From Symbiodinium natans (lineage: Eukaryota; Sar; Dinophyceae; Suessiales; Symbiodiniaceae), in NCBI GenBank assembly GCA_905221605.1, contig CAJNDS010000668.1, forward strand, positions 1,416,814 through 1,480,813: a stretch of 64,000 bases of DNA, written 5' to 3'. Both the position numbers and the translations under genes were made by a program. Below, one piece after another: positions 12,001-16,667 of this stretch. The notes under the pieces are model-generated. The model saw nothing but the letters and a program-made list of their open reading frames with translations, ran no database searches and had not been told where the DNA came from. The number at the start of each line of letters is the position of its first letter. Position 1 is the first letter of the stretch.

Positions 12001-15000
12001 GCCGTGCTTGGCGACCTTTTTTAGAGAGATAAGGTCATGTCCGCATCCTGTGTCCATGATGAATTTCAGCTTCCTGCGAATAAATTCTGGTTGGACCATA
12101 CACATGTTCGGGTTCTTCATCAGTTCCTTACGACTCTCATCAACGCTCAAGGCCCTTTCATGAAACTTCCCCTTCTTGTTGTCGAACTTGAACATAATCA
12201 CCTTCTCGGTTCCTGGAATCCTAACTGGTATGCATCCTCCATCTTTGCCCAGACACATATCTTCCATCAGTCGAGCCCTAGCTCTTGCTTTGTGCTTCTC
12301 GTACTCGACCTCCGAGATGTGGTTCTCGTGCTTCAGGTTCGCTTCTGTAAAAAGTCGCGGGGCGAATCCTCTATCTTTGTGTGATCGCCTCGGCTTCGAT
12401 GACGCGAACTTCGTTCCCCGTTCGAAGGAAACCTTGAGGTCCTTGACGTCTCTGTGATAGGATCCGATCTCATCGTCGGTGGAGCAATCTGACGCCGCGT
12501 CGCCATCAATTGACTCGTCGTCAGAATCACCGTCACCATCACCCAGGGATCGAAGAACAGGTACTGCAGGCAGACCTCGAATCGCAATCGCGGGTGCGGC
12601 AGGTTCAGGCTTCTTCTTCTTCTTGTCCTTCGCCTTCGCCTTTGCTTTTGCCTTCGCAGTCGCGTCGGTTTCCCCGGTTGCGGGCGCTGCCTTAGCCGGG
12701 TCATGCTTGAAAGGGCAATTCTCTCGGATGCAGGATCCGTTCTTGCTCCACTGGAAGCAAGGTCGTTCCGATGGTTTTGATGACGGGCTTCGCGCTCTCT
12801 GATTCTTATCATCTCGTGAAGACGGTCGTCCTCTGTCCGTATCTTTGTGACTCCATTTGCAATTCTTTCCTGCATTGCATCCTCCTCCGAAGTGAAATTT
12901 GCAACGAATCTTCGCCTTTTCCTTGTCGGTCAGCGATCGTGATGATGAAGGAGATCGGGATCGTTCTTTGCCTTTACCTTTCCCCTTCTTCTTGTCCTTT
13001 TCGTGTGCCTTTGCTTTACTCTTTGGGAGTACAGGCGCAGCATCCGCAGCTTCTTTGTCCTTGCCTCTCTCATTCGTCTTCTTCTTCTTGTCCTTGTCTG
13101 GCGCGGATGAGGGAGGCCCTTTGGGATCGGGCCTAGCTGGTGCAGCAAGCAGGTCCTTCCCAGCAACCATCTGGTTCAGACCATGTTGTGTCTCGTTGAG
13201 GTTCTTCTTCTCTCTTCTCCTCTGCACTGCCCGGTCCATGATCCTCAGCAGCATATCATGTGATCTCTCTGGATCGTCATAGCTCTTGATGTCATAGTAA
13301 AGCTTGAGCTCCACGTTCATCTCGGAGGATCCTGATATCTTTTGGTACAAGATGTCGCGGAGGGCATTCGTGGAAGGTACATCTTCAGGTCGAATCCGAG
13401 AGATGATCTCTAGCCACGTTGCTTTGAATGCGGCAATCTTGTTGTCCCCAGGATACTGCAGTTTGGTCAGGTAATCGATCGTGTAAACCATGTCAAGGCG
13501 ATCCCGTGTGCGGAAGCTTTCCATCATCATAGCAATGATCTGTCGTCCCTTCAGAACCTTGTACTCGTTCCCGCGAATGTACGCGTTTGATTTGAGGTTC
13601 ACTTCCAAGAACAGATCGGCTGCTTGATCTCCAGCATTCCGTAACATGAGAGTCATCGCACTTGCCAGCTTCACGTCGATGCTTCTGAACTTGACATGTC
13701 CCGAGTCATTGAGCCCTTCAACATCCGGCATCGGCTTGAAAGACTCTTGCAGCCATTTGATCCAGTCGCTTTGATTGGTATCCGCACACGCGGCCAGGAC
13801 GTTTGTGGTGACTGCTGCCTGCCAAGCGTCCAAGTGAGTGACCTTGGGAAACGCAGGAATGTTGATCTTGTCGGCTTCTCTTCGGGATATCTTTGGCCCT
13901 TCGGTGTAATCAAGTCCATCTTCGGGTCCAGATCCACCGCCACCTCCTCCACCACCACCGTGGGGAGAAGAGTCTGGATTGCCACCACCATCACCTCCTC
14001 CACCTCCTTTCTTGATTGGCTTCCAGGATCCGGGGTCTGTTTTGTCTCCGTCCTCTTCTGGTTCGCCTTCCTCCTCGTTCTCTCCCTCTTCACCCTCATT
14101 CTCTTGCTCCTGTTCTTCAGCAATTGTACGCCATTGATCTCGTTCACGACGAAGACGAGCTTCGGTGTCTCTCATTCTGCTCATTTCTTCCCGAAGATCA
14201 TCCATTTGCCTTCGTAAAGCTTCTTGCTGAACAGTTGTCGAAGCGTTTGCGCGAGGATCTTGAGGATGATTGGGAGCATTCGGAGGAATTTCTGAAGCCA
14301 TTCCAGGCGTGACCTCGCCCGTATGCCGCGAACGCGATGGTTGCCGCACACACTGGTAGGACGTGGACGCCGTAGGTGGATCAGCAAGTAACTGTGAGGT
14401 GTGTGGTCTGGTAGCCAAGCCAGGAGGCAAGTCCAGCAAACCTGTCGTGAACATCCTTCCCGGAACCAGGTTGGGAACTGATGGTACTTCTGGAACGAGA
14501 ACGGGAGGTCCACCAAATAACGATGTCCTTGTAGAAGTCGGTCGGCTTTCTGCCACTGGAATAGGTGGTCCTCCGAACAACGATGGCCTCGTGGGAAGAG
14601 CCGGGGGACCCGAACCTTTCTTTGAGGCATCTCCACCCTGGGAATGAGCCGGCGAAGCCGAACCCACCCCAGGAATGGTGTTCTGGACCCATGTCTTGAA
14701 CCTCGATTCCGTCGTAGATGACATTGGCACATCACGATCAACTTCTTCCGGACTGCTGTAAGCTTGGGTTATTCCTGAACGGGATTGAACGCTTTGTGGA
14801 CGCGAATTATGCACACCTACCCTAGGCACTGAAGAAACATTATCCCACTCAGACGTTCCGGCTGACGTAGGTCGGTTGTACGTTTGAACCTGTCTCGCAG
14901 CATCCAATTCCGATGTCAGTCGTCGATTGACGTCCTCATGAGATTGGCATTCCGCTCGTACCCTTTGCAGCTCCTCATGGATGCTAGGCAACGAAGCATG

Positions 15001-16185
15001 TTGGCCTTCCAATCGCTGCTCCATTTCGTGCACAGCTTGTCTCAAAGCAGCTGCTCTTTCTTCTTCTTCGTGGTACTGAACGATGACGCCATGAATGTTC
15101 ACGTTCAAGAGCCTGGTCTGATCGCGTTCATCCTGCAATGCCACGCTCTCATGATGAGCATATTCTCGCATCTCGCTCTTCTGCTTCTCGGATGCTTCAC
15201 GTGCAAACTCGGAGGTTCGCAGCTGATCTTCCATCTGGGCCACAATGATTTCGGCTTGTTGTAGATCGGCTCGCCTTCTCAGATTTTCATGTGCTCGAAT
15301 GTTCAGCTCCTCTGTAAGTCGCTGATATTCTCGAGCTATCGTGTTTCCTTCACCATGGGCCGCTTCTTCCACGTTGACCATGTACTGCGCCATCTCGCGT
15401 TGCTGGTGCATCAACTGCTCCTGAGTCATCGTCGCTTGGTGATGATTGTCGGCAGCATGTTGCTCCAGCGTTGCGATCGTGGCACCAACGACTTGCTCAC
15501 GTTCAGCGAGTGTAGCTTCGTGACGTTGATGGATATGAGCAGCCAGTTGCGCGTTCTGATCACGTTCGCGTTCTAGCTGCTCGATCCTGAGTGATGCCCC
15601 ATAGTCTTCCTGTTGCATCTCCTCGATCTTCAGTCGCAACATGGCAATGACCTCTCCCATTTCCCGCCTTTCGCCTTCTTCCCGGATTCGTTCCGCTAGA
15701 GGGTTAGCAGACTCAACCGGGGGACCCGAATCAAGCCCGCTCCTACCGCCAGCCGGAGGTTCCGAACTGGGGAGGCCGGTACCCAAAAGAGGGCCACCGT
15801 ACCCTCTTCGCGGTGACGTTTCCGGTCGTCCGGCGTCCGGCGAGGATCGTGGAGAGATTCGTGGAGAAGTGCCTCTTCTTCGTCGTGGAGTACTTGGAGT
15901 GTTGGATCTCTTTGATGTTCGTTCCGATGATTGTCTGGAAGTGGATCTGAGGCGTGAAACTTGACTCATCTTCGAGTTTCCATCTTCACGCAGTACGCTC
16001 AAACCACTTCTGGTTCGTGCGGGTGCCTTCGCAACCGCGACCAGCTCAACGGCATCATCTGATGATGTAACCGCATCTGTGTCGGCGCAGCCTGTGCTTT
16101 CGCCCAATGCAGGTGCAGCAATAGCATCACCATCACCGAAGGTCATGGTTGTGTCGGCACTCGACGACGAGGTTGGCAGTGCCAT
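1..16185 (-). CDS. giant Ty1/copia-like polyprotein with a >2,500-residue C-terminal extension (partial, 3' end off the window)
   Basis: One frame is open from ATG at 16,185 to base 1, at least 5,395 codons; a TGA lies two codons upstream of the ATG, which fixes the start region. I checked each in-frame triplet for stops and found none. Order by residue: coiled coil about 160-434, Gly/acidic linker about 650-755, capsid-like helical region about 771-1007, Lys-rich stretch, CCCH fingers 1095-1113 and 1143-1161, protease DTG 1378-1380, integrase about 1603-1858, reverse transcriptase with YVDD at 2492-2495, RNase H to about 2868. Typical copia polyproteins are roughly 1,300-1,600 residues and end at RNase H. 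Here the frame continues through a methyltransferase-like segment (about 3385-3600), a Cys/His cluster (4716-4774) and a CCHC knuckle (5099-5112). The intact frame suggests a young or active copy. Function beyond RNase H is unknown. Confidence 0.95.
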   Translation of the reverse strand, partial: MALPTSSSSADTTMTFGDGDAIAAPALGESTGCADTDAVTSSDDAVELVAVAKAPARTRSGLSVLREDGNSKMSQVSRLRSTSRQSSERTSKRSNTPSTPRRRRGTSPRISPRSSPDAGRPETSPRRGYGGPLLGTGLPSSEPPAGGRSGLDSGPPVESANPLAERIREEGERREMGEVIAMLRLKIEEMQQEDYGASLRIEQLERERDQNAQLAAHIHQRHEATLAEREQVVGATIATLEQHAADNHHQATMTQEQLMHQQREMAQYMVNVEEAAHGEGNTIAREYQRLTEELNIRAHENLRRRADLQQAEIIVAQMEDQLRTSEFAREASEKQKSEMREYAHHESVALQDERDQTRLLNVNIHGVIVQYHEEEERAAALRQAVHEMEQRLEGQHASLPSIHEELQRVRAECQSHEDVNRRLTSELDAARQVQTYNRPTSAGTSEWDNVSSVPRVGVHNSRPQSVQSRSGITQAYSSPEEVDRDVPMSSTTESRFKTWVQNTIPGVGSASPAHSQGGDASKKGSGPPALPTRPSLFGGPPIPVAESRPTSTRTSLFGGPPVLVPEVPSVPNLVPGRMFTTGLLDLPPGLATRPHTSQLLADPPTASTSYQCVRQPSRSRHTGEVTPGMASEIPPNAPNHPQDPRANASTTVQQEALRRQMDDLREEMSRMRDTEARLRRERDQWRTIAEEQEQENEGEEGENEEEGEPEEDGDKTDPGSWKPIKKGGGGGDGGGNPDSSPHGGGGGGGGGSGPEDGLDYTEGPKISRREADKINIPAFPKVTHLDAWQAAVTTNVLAACADTNQSDWIKWLQESFKPMPDVEGLNDSGHVKFRSIDVKLASAMTLMLRNAGDQAADLFLEVNLKSNAYIRGNEYKVLKGRQIIAMMMESFRTRDRLDMVYTIDYLTKLQYPGDNKIAAFKATWLEIISRIRPEDVPSTNALRDILYQKISGSSEMNVELKLYYDIKSYDDPERSHDMLLRIMDRAVQRRREKKNLNETQHGLNQMVAGKDLLAAPARPDPKGPPSSAPDKDKKKKTNERGKDKEAADAAPVLPKSKAKAHEKDKKKGKGKGKERSRSPSSSRSLTDKEKAKIRCKFHFGGGCNAGKNCKWSHKDTDRGRPSSRDDKNQRARSPSSKPSERPCFQWSKNGSCIRENCPFKHDPAKAAPATGETDATAKAKAKAKAKDKKKKKPEPAAPAIAIRGLPAVPVLRSLGDGDGDSDDESIDGDAASDCSTDDEIGSYHRDVKDLKVSFERGTKFASSKPRRSHKDRGFAPRLFTEANLKHENHISEVEYEKHKARARARLMEDMCLGKDGGCIPVRIPGTEKVIMFKFDNKKGKFHERALSVDESRKELMKNPNMCMVQPEFIRRKLKFIMDTGCGHDLISLKKVAKHGVDTAMDCESTSFQTANGVTMTNQTAEFLTKSFKEPIKAHVLENTPSVLSVGKRCMLHGYSFVWPAGRPPFMVNDAGERIQFFVQGDIPYVRVGSKGAKAHEEPEAMEMFRLVQKYKDKVDDDTDDDSTYVAVPGLDDIGEEIPDVASEADEEEDGEVVEGDEAREDEPQAELPVEAEGDAQEIDVEGDESGPDRRAKVGTLKAEANTLAHLCTHRFRNPYCDACVRAKMKHFRTQKGAFKREVNEWGDLVTFDFVDMGKATDKGVGLDDELREILVFRDVATKVVAAYPTISREEGEVVRCMKRFMGKKKVRLAYSDCADEFIAAMNKLKIPLDHSLPGRPMNNSLAERTNQFVITATATSLLHAGLPANYWPYALNCVTHNLNAEDVDGESAWQRMSGKEFPGKLIPFGAKVYFKPTETREPTYGGKFDPKGIPGIFAGYVLNAGQTWSRKYRVWDMKEFANANFAHDAKVPRKLQIPYITERVIMPDEIAFPLKLEYERMNGTLEGLKEGKDLGGKEIKDKPPGEGDDDDDDDNGDDGGDLPDRQERVKAMEKEMLDYVMENDDIVPDLSEFPDDQPGEPRDGPALESEDAKALRLIGDSILDSAGSVPQSEGVPDVASDPPSSKRETKRGTPPKTVSEPPDGKGEPASSSRGPTGRSIPDIDETDPAFIIAKLKEAGLIGPEPEFWKFGTPGDGRVYINDDGEPCKIDKRGAPFKIGSDGRRLLPSTRPKGKFTPEEWHKLGSEGRKIELKKIKKVEEKEAKKARKKEAKEKKKGKEHKDALVASLEALLPKVVPAEKIDLDFRAGTTTGWTWCEEQVTQIATEMFLDDVLPALPSELAEFGLRAPRMPCVSSTKEKHREKLACAAPCFNAMVTRPVNRKEMYENPKAMEAFMKEWKGLWDQEVFDFSQVREYDDVVREAKKSNAKVHMARVHGLIYEKNYQLKEGDPARKFKGRGVLLGDQVKDQNMEAALFQDLGNSPATFDASRWADFYGCLPGNDVQMADAIQAYIQAKLTGTPCWVELPDEAWHPSVNRRKFRRPVCRLVKALYGHPDAGAMWEQHCHTAVQKMGFAPVGEEWPSLYFHAGMKLLLVIYVDDLKLAGPAENLPKGWNMLRKELRLEEETPLGLYLGCRISKGEAKLHDNTKVRTVTYDMETYLEMTVQKYCETTGFPVDKFKKVPSPSPVEETKNHPARAPCHPGAASHRCQWCGHTMPVDKGGRLLPPPPVPKGPQETELDEADRGTLAPHAASILMKLLYAARICRFDLLRSINNLARRITKWSKKEDAALHHLMCYVHQSKGHKMIGWVGDSMDATSIGLYADADYAGCGESLRSTSGAHMHIQGPHTRFPLAGVSKRQGCASHSTPEAEIVAADYAMSRIGIPAITLWRLIGGKDPNFVFYDDNQTMIGVVRTGKNPTMRHLERSHGICIAWMHEVFQEGYVSLAYEVTAKMAADIHTKAFKDHVSWAHACQLINIMPPTMLSSVEVMDMMKATHQQSADEKGHQHYSFKNEVPCFPYTQTPILPQELYRAGLSSKEGVQETDSTDPILVVKFPRMLRGVPSALRPGKYLRSTWILREGQWHRIEDEVPIPSEPQKFDRYVERAVFQYHFQRGSAATTRVHRTASPAVSASSLPDCSRCRVRDSPALCRQVCDLVVRAAHGGYGGVFRAGSEGMGGDLNEIPALESTVIAVARAAKEADFPQSTFVPEFIEVTRAETGNHEVVFQDKHGKEMFKARGDSLSGAVGFSMTIKASEVGSSSPRVWLLVGLEEDNWWQTYAPPDVNIVCVPEADARGAYQYCKDIIKWSFKDRRNVLFIGAGALNRASWLDVDPRERFYEDRGVVDYPWGEVIDLVFEARKKGATTIVEVPDKPKFRKSAQYKNIVECMKWERFTIADCCHGRRICVPQGSGAPNIMYVNEATEFLIHGLKAPESMKDVCGMQHHHASRETVETHGDECGKRTSKVSRLLLKMLSERDTKVGDPKACSSVEKLPSGKDRMIIEFCCSKDSSLGKSSSATRGAHVMRVHEALQAQTKACESNILKEAERFRKSNPKCPILVFASLPCTGGSNWIKVNEMGGETEKGKEHRKKFRDLLKALKRLLRKLAVFSPKIAFELPKTCLCWSWPEVQALIKQHSLRVVRIDGCMMGVVDKDGIPLLKAWCIATNVSTMLNLKGVTCDNTHEHGTPRGQALKEAGNYTPHMAKLLHNAWRDEARNIRRGSAQSVHVAASCVLVHVSLRCSKSQVQHEFQGTCIIVCPTPGIGFGSSDPNPKCSEGFGSAGSDLHLGKGLGSAGPRTSMDGQQQRPIPPHVPWSRPQDLFSLPYQRSGINIPVGNGMTALRTTCHALRSLRGQPLPGRLEQGMVATNANIAAWVEFGVPAILLAAVAAPSSPYGFPEVRVRELFRGVVESLLPARSAESYKTVLSHVTTFIKVVKTAISTDSTRQVLQELLDHVIEIDLFKNIDMFVDVLVQDAEQGRLDPQYPCLTVVTMDGYLDPNVICRTVVTKSPWIYVTRYNDWMRLNSYFRENLPNRREGLPCMLLTQDFWDLLELIWSMAKQVGYCLRSHNQVAEHTQMNVWDLIEIVVDPPENVSAAVAHAVNSLQGLSVALHTAHEYLNDSRTVWPSEPSRTTGAELRESLVNATTVVMAPPPTGLGLPASFSHSSWNQLAAEQNVLRAVHDMYRTHRSWMSEITNLRAECYSEGREQPPYLKPDPTGTVFPPALNSHPPWVNVQRQHPAGPASPSVPEGPAPFVEEDHPANRSTSTPSPRQATGASFVEARGESAKRQRGPEDVRSAASQPGTAASSSDPRGAEPTAQPEGEPDEVRWYLDPTPDGYMEKFVKFQSRHRVQLGTTIIVHKDDPTDVLPARDQTPKINGKFGTSSEQVYLRRVTTHLAKLYGMSQSNRAGAFHMATFMKKGDVEWLRLYKVLYEKVFLCTIRQLPTPGTMFAAVMQSTATGELGIFHFNSSPEQRALLTAGLRKFSASIRQASTPDVTAVRSSKTIILADFEVWTKTKNRLTYTMASKLQEKGWYDAHSYCQTVDESLDPLLPEGFQVVATKARDAVREWRGPGQSIDVTAHVYLSFRAINDLLVWEHGNATPENMRKWFVDPIMDLSDLLQRAVIVTLNDDPRFIGKDVGAAMPWAAIDWIAVELRARGCIVFTSSLLWARIAVTLHKGSDNFRINPEEMHLAVAAFDKHLLQEKIITLCMAPPESMGDCEPHLDSVNMETADAKAVFAPSSSDDVRTASANDDTQERHQRVVERASELEGIRGGVDMTWVDADIAMVSPEPFYDGETYWIDIEGLISKHPTAPSGQFHVCQACVDEFNKLKNSFQGEFGPIQSPAYCPFCSLKAMWDKDYGVNKWEEVRKSERHAAGCAIFAQKHDFVYQDGSPVIPKEDLKSYIFACSKVAYTNYGKIVSSSAGLRLNTKQASEYTRWAKGRRLSWDFGYTVDGMACLLPLYDAGNAAYAGFLHSIFDQDEVKGMYNGNADPAAELMGDTLEVALGILTIACRYPSAFEAWGSYEDHLACLRGIERSFYRFAAAEAVRITAVENRKRRPPRANDAETIQQIMEYENTLLQGEWHAVLVDRVLPIEEPVLGTLSPEDQRPEEFSAAPVPSAEPRGGEPEGEDQAHEGEALGSSGVEPEGQEDDDMGVPEASSIPTMQEPNETELGEISRPCEGYVRALNALRITAGMQPPSMCLACGNYGHNTRNCEANGGYNALVVNEAFSIIGKSLAKMHKSSSTPPTEIFQRWAEKNLRDAARAPQVPGTASDTPGGDGESVEPGAAASSEDSRGPLPRRRQASISVEDPTVVVIEVDEEPEEAATRMLRPKRRPQPRPDLPEPKAAPAPRRWIANNAGNARSFVEIRYHEPKSCLDIIKSIEDVSWVGGQSIYEIGLRSQDATRRLIEQEVGGDVATHPLRSDIDEYPSSNVGYVNIGKLVIGGDLRLLPIKGARFAHRHFSALVPATSSNDNHRNRDYHRRIKSLGYDVQRLLR
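664..674. repeat. micro-hairpin copy, stem CGGA/TCCG
   Basis: CGGA-GTA-TCCG, a perfect 4-bp stem with a 3-base loop followed by AA. One of twelve perfect copies in the retroelement. Confidence 0.7.
850..891 (-). other. CCHC zinc knuckle near the visible C-terminus
   Basis: CLACGNYGHNTRNC is a perfect C-x2-C-x4-H-x4-C knuckle (residues 5099-5112), the classical Gag nucleocapsid signature. Here it lies some 2,200 residues downstream of RNase H. It may mark a second nucleic-acid-binding module in the extension. Confidence 0.85.
1068..1078. repeat. micro-hairpin copy, stem CGGA/TCCG
   Basis: CGGA-GGA-TCCG followed by AG. The reading phase here differs from most copies in the 5' half of the frame, so the repeat is conserved as DNA rather than as peptide. 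Confidence 0.7.
1861..2046 (-). other. Cys/His cluster, probable zinc-binding
   Basis: Cysteines at residues 4716 and 4719 (CQAC), 4743 and 4746 (CPFC), His4770 and Cys4774 (HAAGC) form a C-x2-C-x23-C-x2-C-x23-H-x3-C pattern. This looks like a zinc ribbon or treble clef. Family unknown. Confidence 0.5.
5121..5209. repeat. cluster of three micro-hairpins
   Basis: Copies at 5,121-5,131 and 5,160-5,170 (CGGC-GGA-GCCG) and 5,199-5,209 (CGGA-GGA-TCCG) are spaced about 39 bases apart. They encode Gly-Ser-rich peptide (GFGSSD, GFGSAGSD, GLGSAG) that interrupts otherwise ordinary protein sequence. Confidence 0.8.
5400..6010 (-). other. methyltransferase-like segment with a PC motif
   Basis: Four motifs appear in order: IIEFCCSKDSSLG (residues about 3395-3407), ASLPCTGGSNW (Cys3460), FELPKTCLCW (Glu3510) and RIDGCMMG (Asp3538). 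This order resembles motifs I, IV, VI and VIII of C5-cytosine methyltransferases, with PC as the nucleophile position and E-L-P in place of E-N-V. Motif I lacks the usual FxGxG, so the assignment is inference. Cytosine methyltransferases carried by retrotransposons are known in some protists, which makes the idea plausible. Confidence 0.45.
6030..7575 (-). other. uncharacterised post-RNase H segment
   Basis: About 500 residues follow RNase H. They include a motif 'FPRMLRGVPSALRPGKY' and a later block 'NVLFIGAGALNRASW' that could be a Rossmann-like or hydrolase-like strand-loop. I do not recognise the fold, and no catalytic set is evident. Confidence 0.4.
7580..8240 (-). other. RNase H domain (copia type)
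   Basis: The sequence YADADYAGCGESLRSTSGAH (from 8,037) and STPEAEIVAADYA (near 7,894) are the usual copia RNase H signatures, followed by 'YDDNQT' and 'ADIHTKAF'. The Asp and Glu metal ligands are kept. Normally the polyprotein would end just after this domain; here it does not. Confidence 0.92.
8390..9340 (-). other. reverse transcriptase (copia type)
   Basis: The catalytic box YVDD lies at 8,701-8,712 (residues 2492-2495) after hydrophobic LLLVI. Upstream are an 'AIQAYIQAKL' stretch matching the DxxxAFLxGxL motif and 'LVKALYGHPDAGAMWE', equivalent to LxKALYGLKQAPRxW. Both acidic catalytic residues are present, so the domain looks functional. Confidence 0.93.
10072..10139. repeat. pair of micro-hairpins
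   Basis: 10,072-10,082 is CGGA-GGT-TCCG and 10,129-10,139 is CGGA-GGA-TCCG. Both are followed by AA and lie in a low-complexity linker of the polyprotein between integrase and reverse transcriptase. Confidence 0.75.
10610..11380 (-). other. integrase domain
   Basis: A compact H-x3-H-x6-C-x2-C zinc motif (11,329-11,373) precedes a DDE core: Asp1648 in TFDFVDMG, Asp1712 in YSDCADEF, Glu1743 in NNSLAERTN. The D-to-E spacing is 30 residues, shorter than the usual 35. The 'PGRPMNNSLAER' stretch corresponds to the PHSPQxNGxAER signature of copia integrases. Position upstream of the reverse transcriptase is diagnostic of Ty1/copia rather than Ty3/gypsy. Confidence 0.85.
11930..12090 (-). other. retroviral-type aspartic protease active site
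   Basis: Residues FIMDTGCGHDLI surround the catalytic Asp at residue 1378 (DTG at 12,046-12,054), with hydrophobic residues before and after as in pepsin-like retroelement proteases. It lies between the Gag zinc fingers and the integrase, the normal copia position. It would process the polyprotein. Confidence 0.85.
12703..12903 (-). other. tandem CCCH zinc fingers in Gag
   Basis: The first finger is C-x7-C-x5-C-x3-H (residues 1095-1113, bases 12,847-12,903). The second is C-x8-C-x4-C-x3-H (residues 1143-1161, bases 12,703-12,759). They sit between Lys-rich tracts where copia Gag usually carries one CCHC knuckle, so they are the likely RNA-binding module of this element. Confidence 0.85.
13165..13872 (-). 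other. capsid-like (Gag) helical domain
   Basis: Residues about 771-1007 follow a polyglycine linker and start with a hydrophobic 'IPAFPKV.HLDAWQ' entry, then helices with conserved-looking Trp and Leu. Position and character match the copia Gag capsid region upstream of the zinc fingers. A profile comparison with UBN2/retrotran_gag families would decide. Confidence 0.55.
14602..14660. repeat. pair of micro-hairpins with different stems
   Basis: 14,602-14,612 is CGGG-GGA-CCCG and 14,650-14,660 is CGGC-GAA-GCCG. The fourth stem pair changes on both sides together. Confidence 0.75.
14885..15705 (-). other. long coiled-coil segment of the Gag-like region
   Basis: Residues about 160-434 are rich in Glu, Gln, Arg, Leu and Ala with heptad-like spacing and almost no proline or glycine. 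This suggests oligomerisation of the Gag-like protein. The preceding 150 residues are Ser/Arg/Pro-rich and probably disordered. Confidence 0.7.
15718..15764. repeat. pair of micro-hairpins with different stems
   Basis: 15,718-15,728 is CGGG-GGA-CCCG and 15,754-15,764 is CGGA-GGT-TCCG, 36 bases apart in the Ser/Pro-rich N-terminal part of the polyprotein. Confidence 0.75.
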
Positions 16186-16414
16186 AGCTCAGCCCGTACA
16201 GTAGTCGCAAGTCGCAACCGCTATACGGCTGATAACCTGCGTGAGGTCGGGTAGTTGCTTGCACTACGCTTTGGCTCCTCACCAGCCAAATGGTCTCGCA
16301 CTTGTTTTCTGCACTGATGTTCGCCTTCAGTCTCCGTCTCGTGCACCCGGGCGGTTTCCAGTTACGCTATTGCGCTTACTTCCAACCTATGAGTGACCTA
16401 CACTCTAGGGATTA

Positions 16415-16429
16415 CTTGAGCCAACATGG
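16415..16429 (-). promoter_or_regulatory. relict dinoflagellate spliced leader (DinoSL 3' half)
   Basis: On the minus strand the bases read CCATGTTGGCTCAAG. The last 15 bases of the DinoSL are CCATTTTGGCTCAAG, so 14 of 15 match. It lies 230 bases upstream of the polyprotein ATG and in the same orientation. Dinoflagellate mRNAs carry a trans-spliced leader, and genomic relics arise when such mRNA is reverse transcribed. Confidence 0.65.
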
Positions 16430-16469
16430 TGAACAGGCCACGGCGTTCTAAGGTGGTTTCCCCGATGTG

Positions 16470-16480
16470 CGGCGGAGCCG
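16470..16480. repeat. micro-hairpin copy in the non-coding leader
   Basis: CGGC-GGA-GCCG followed by AC. Its presence outside the reading frame argues against a purely protein-level explanation of the repeat. Confidence 0.7.
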
Positions 16481-16625
16481 ACACAAAGGGGTTCCCAAAA
16501 TGTGCTGTGGTTCGGGGATCATTCACATTTGGGGTTTGGGGTTTGGGGTGCAGGGTGTAGGGTGTAGGATGGGAGTTCCGGTTTGGGGGTTAGGAGTTTA
16601 GGGGCCTTGAGGCTCAAGGATCCTG

Positions 16626-16667
16626 CTGCAGGAGGTTGCGACGTTGCGAGCAACCTTCAATCTCGAG
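16626..16667 (-). CDS. candidate exon (unrecognised)
   Basis: Reads LEIEGCSQRRNLLQ after CCCCTAAG|, where the telomere-like repeat itself supplies the acceptor AG. The right edge is uncertain. It is the exon candidate nearest the retroelement. Confidence 0.35.

Larger units (their letters stand above)
1..16527 (-). mobile_element. Ty1/copia-like retroelement, right (5') part, truncated by the window edge
   Basis: The block holds the giant gag-pol-like reading frame plus about 340 bases of leader. The protease, integrase, reverse transcriptase, RNase H order is that of Ty1/copia (Pseudoviridae-like) elements. The probable 5' boundary is near 16,527, where unique sequence ending in CA stops abruptly and telomere-like repeat begins. 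This is inference: the opposite end is outside the window, so no LTR pair, target-site duplication or primer-binding site could be confirmed. Confidence 0.8.
16186..16527 (-). other. leader / possible 5' LTR of the retroelement
   Basis: This unique, moderately GC-rich sequence lies between the start codon and the telomere-like repeats. It carries the spliced-leader relic (16,415-16,429) and one micro-hairpin (16,470-16,480) set in a longer imperfect stem (CCCC..TGTG / CACA..GGGG, about 16,461-16,490). The outer edge reads ATTCACA then repeat, compatible with an LTR-like CA end, but the partner LTR is outside the window. Confidence 0.45.

Noticed and set aside
13321-13334. Thirteenth micro-hairpin (CGGAGGATCCT)
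   Set aside because: The last stem base is mismatched, so it is not counted.
16200-16260. Possible primer-binding site (GGTTATCAGCC on the minus strand, somewhat like TGGTATCAGAGC)
   Set aside because: Too few matches and no LTR end beside it.
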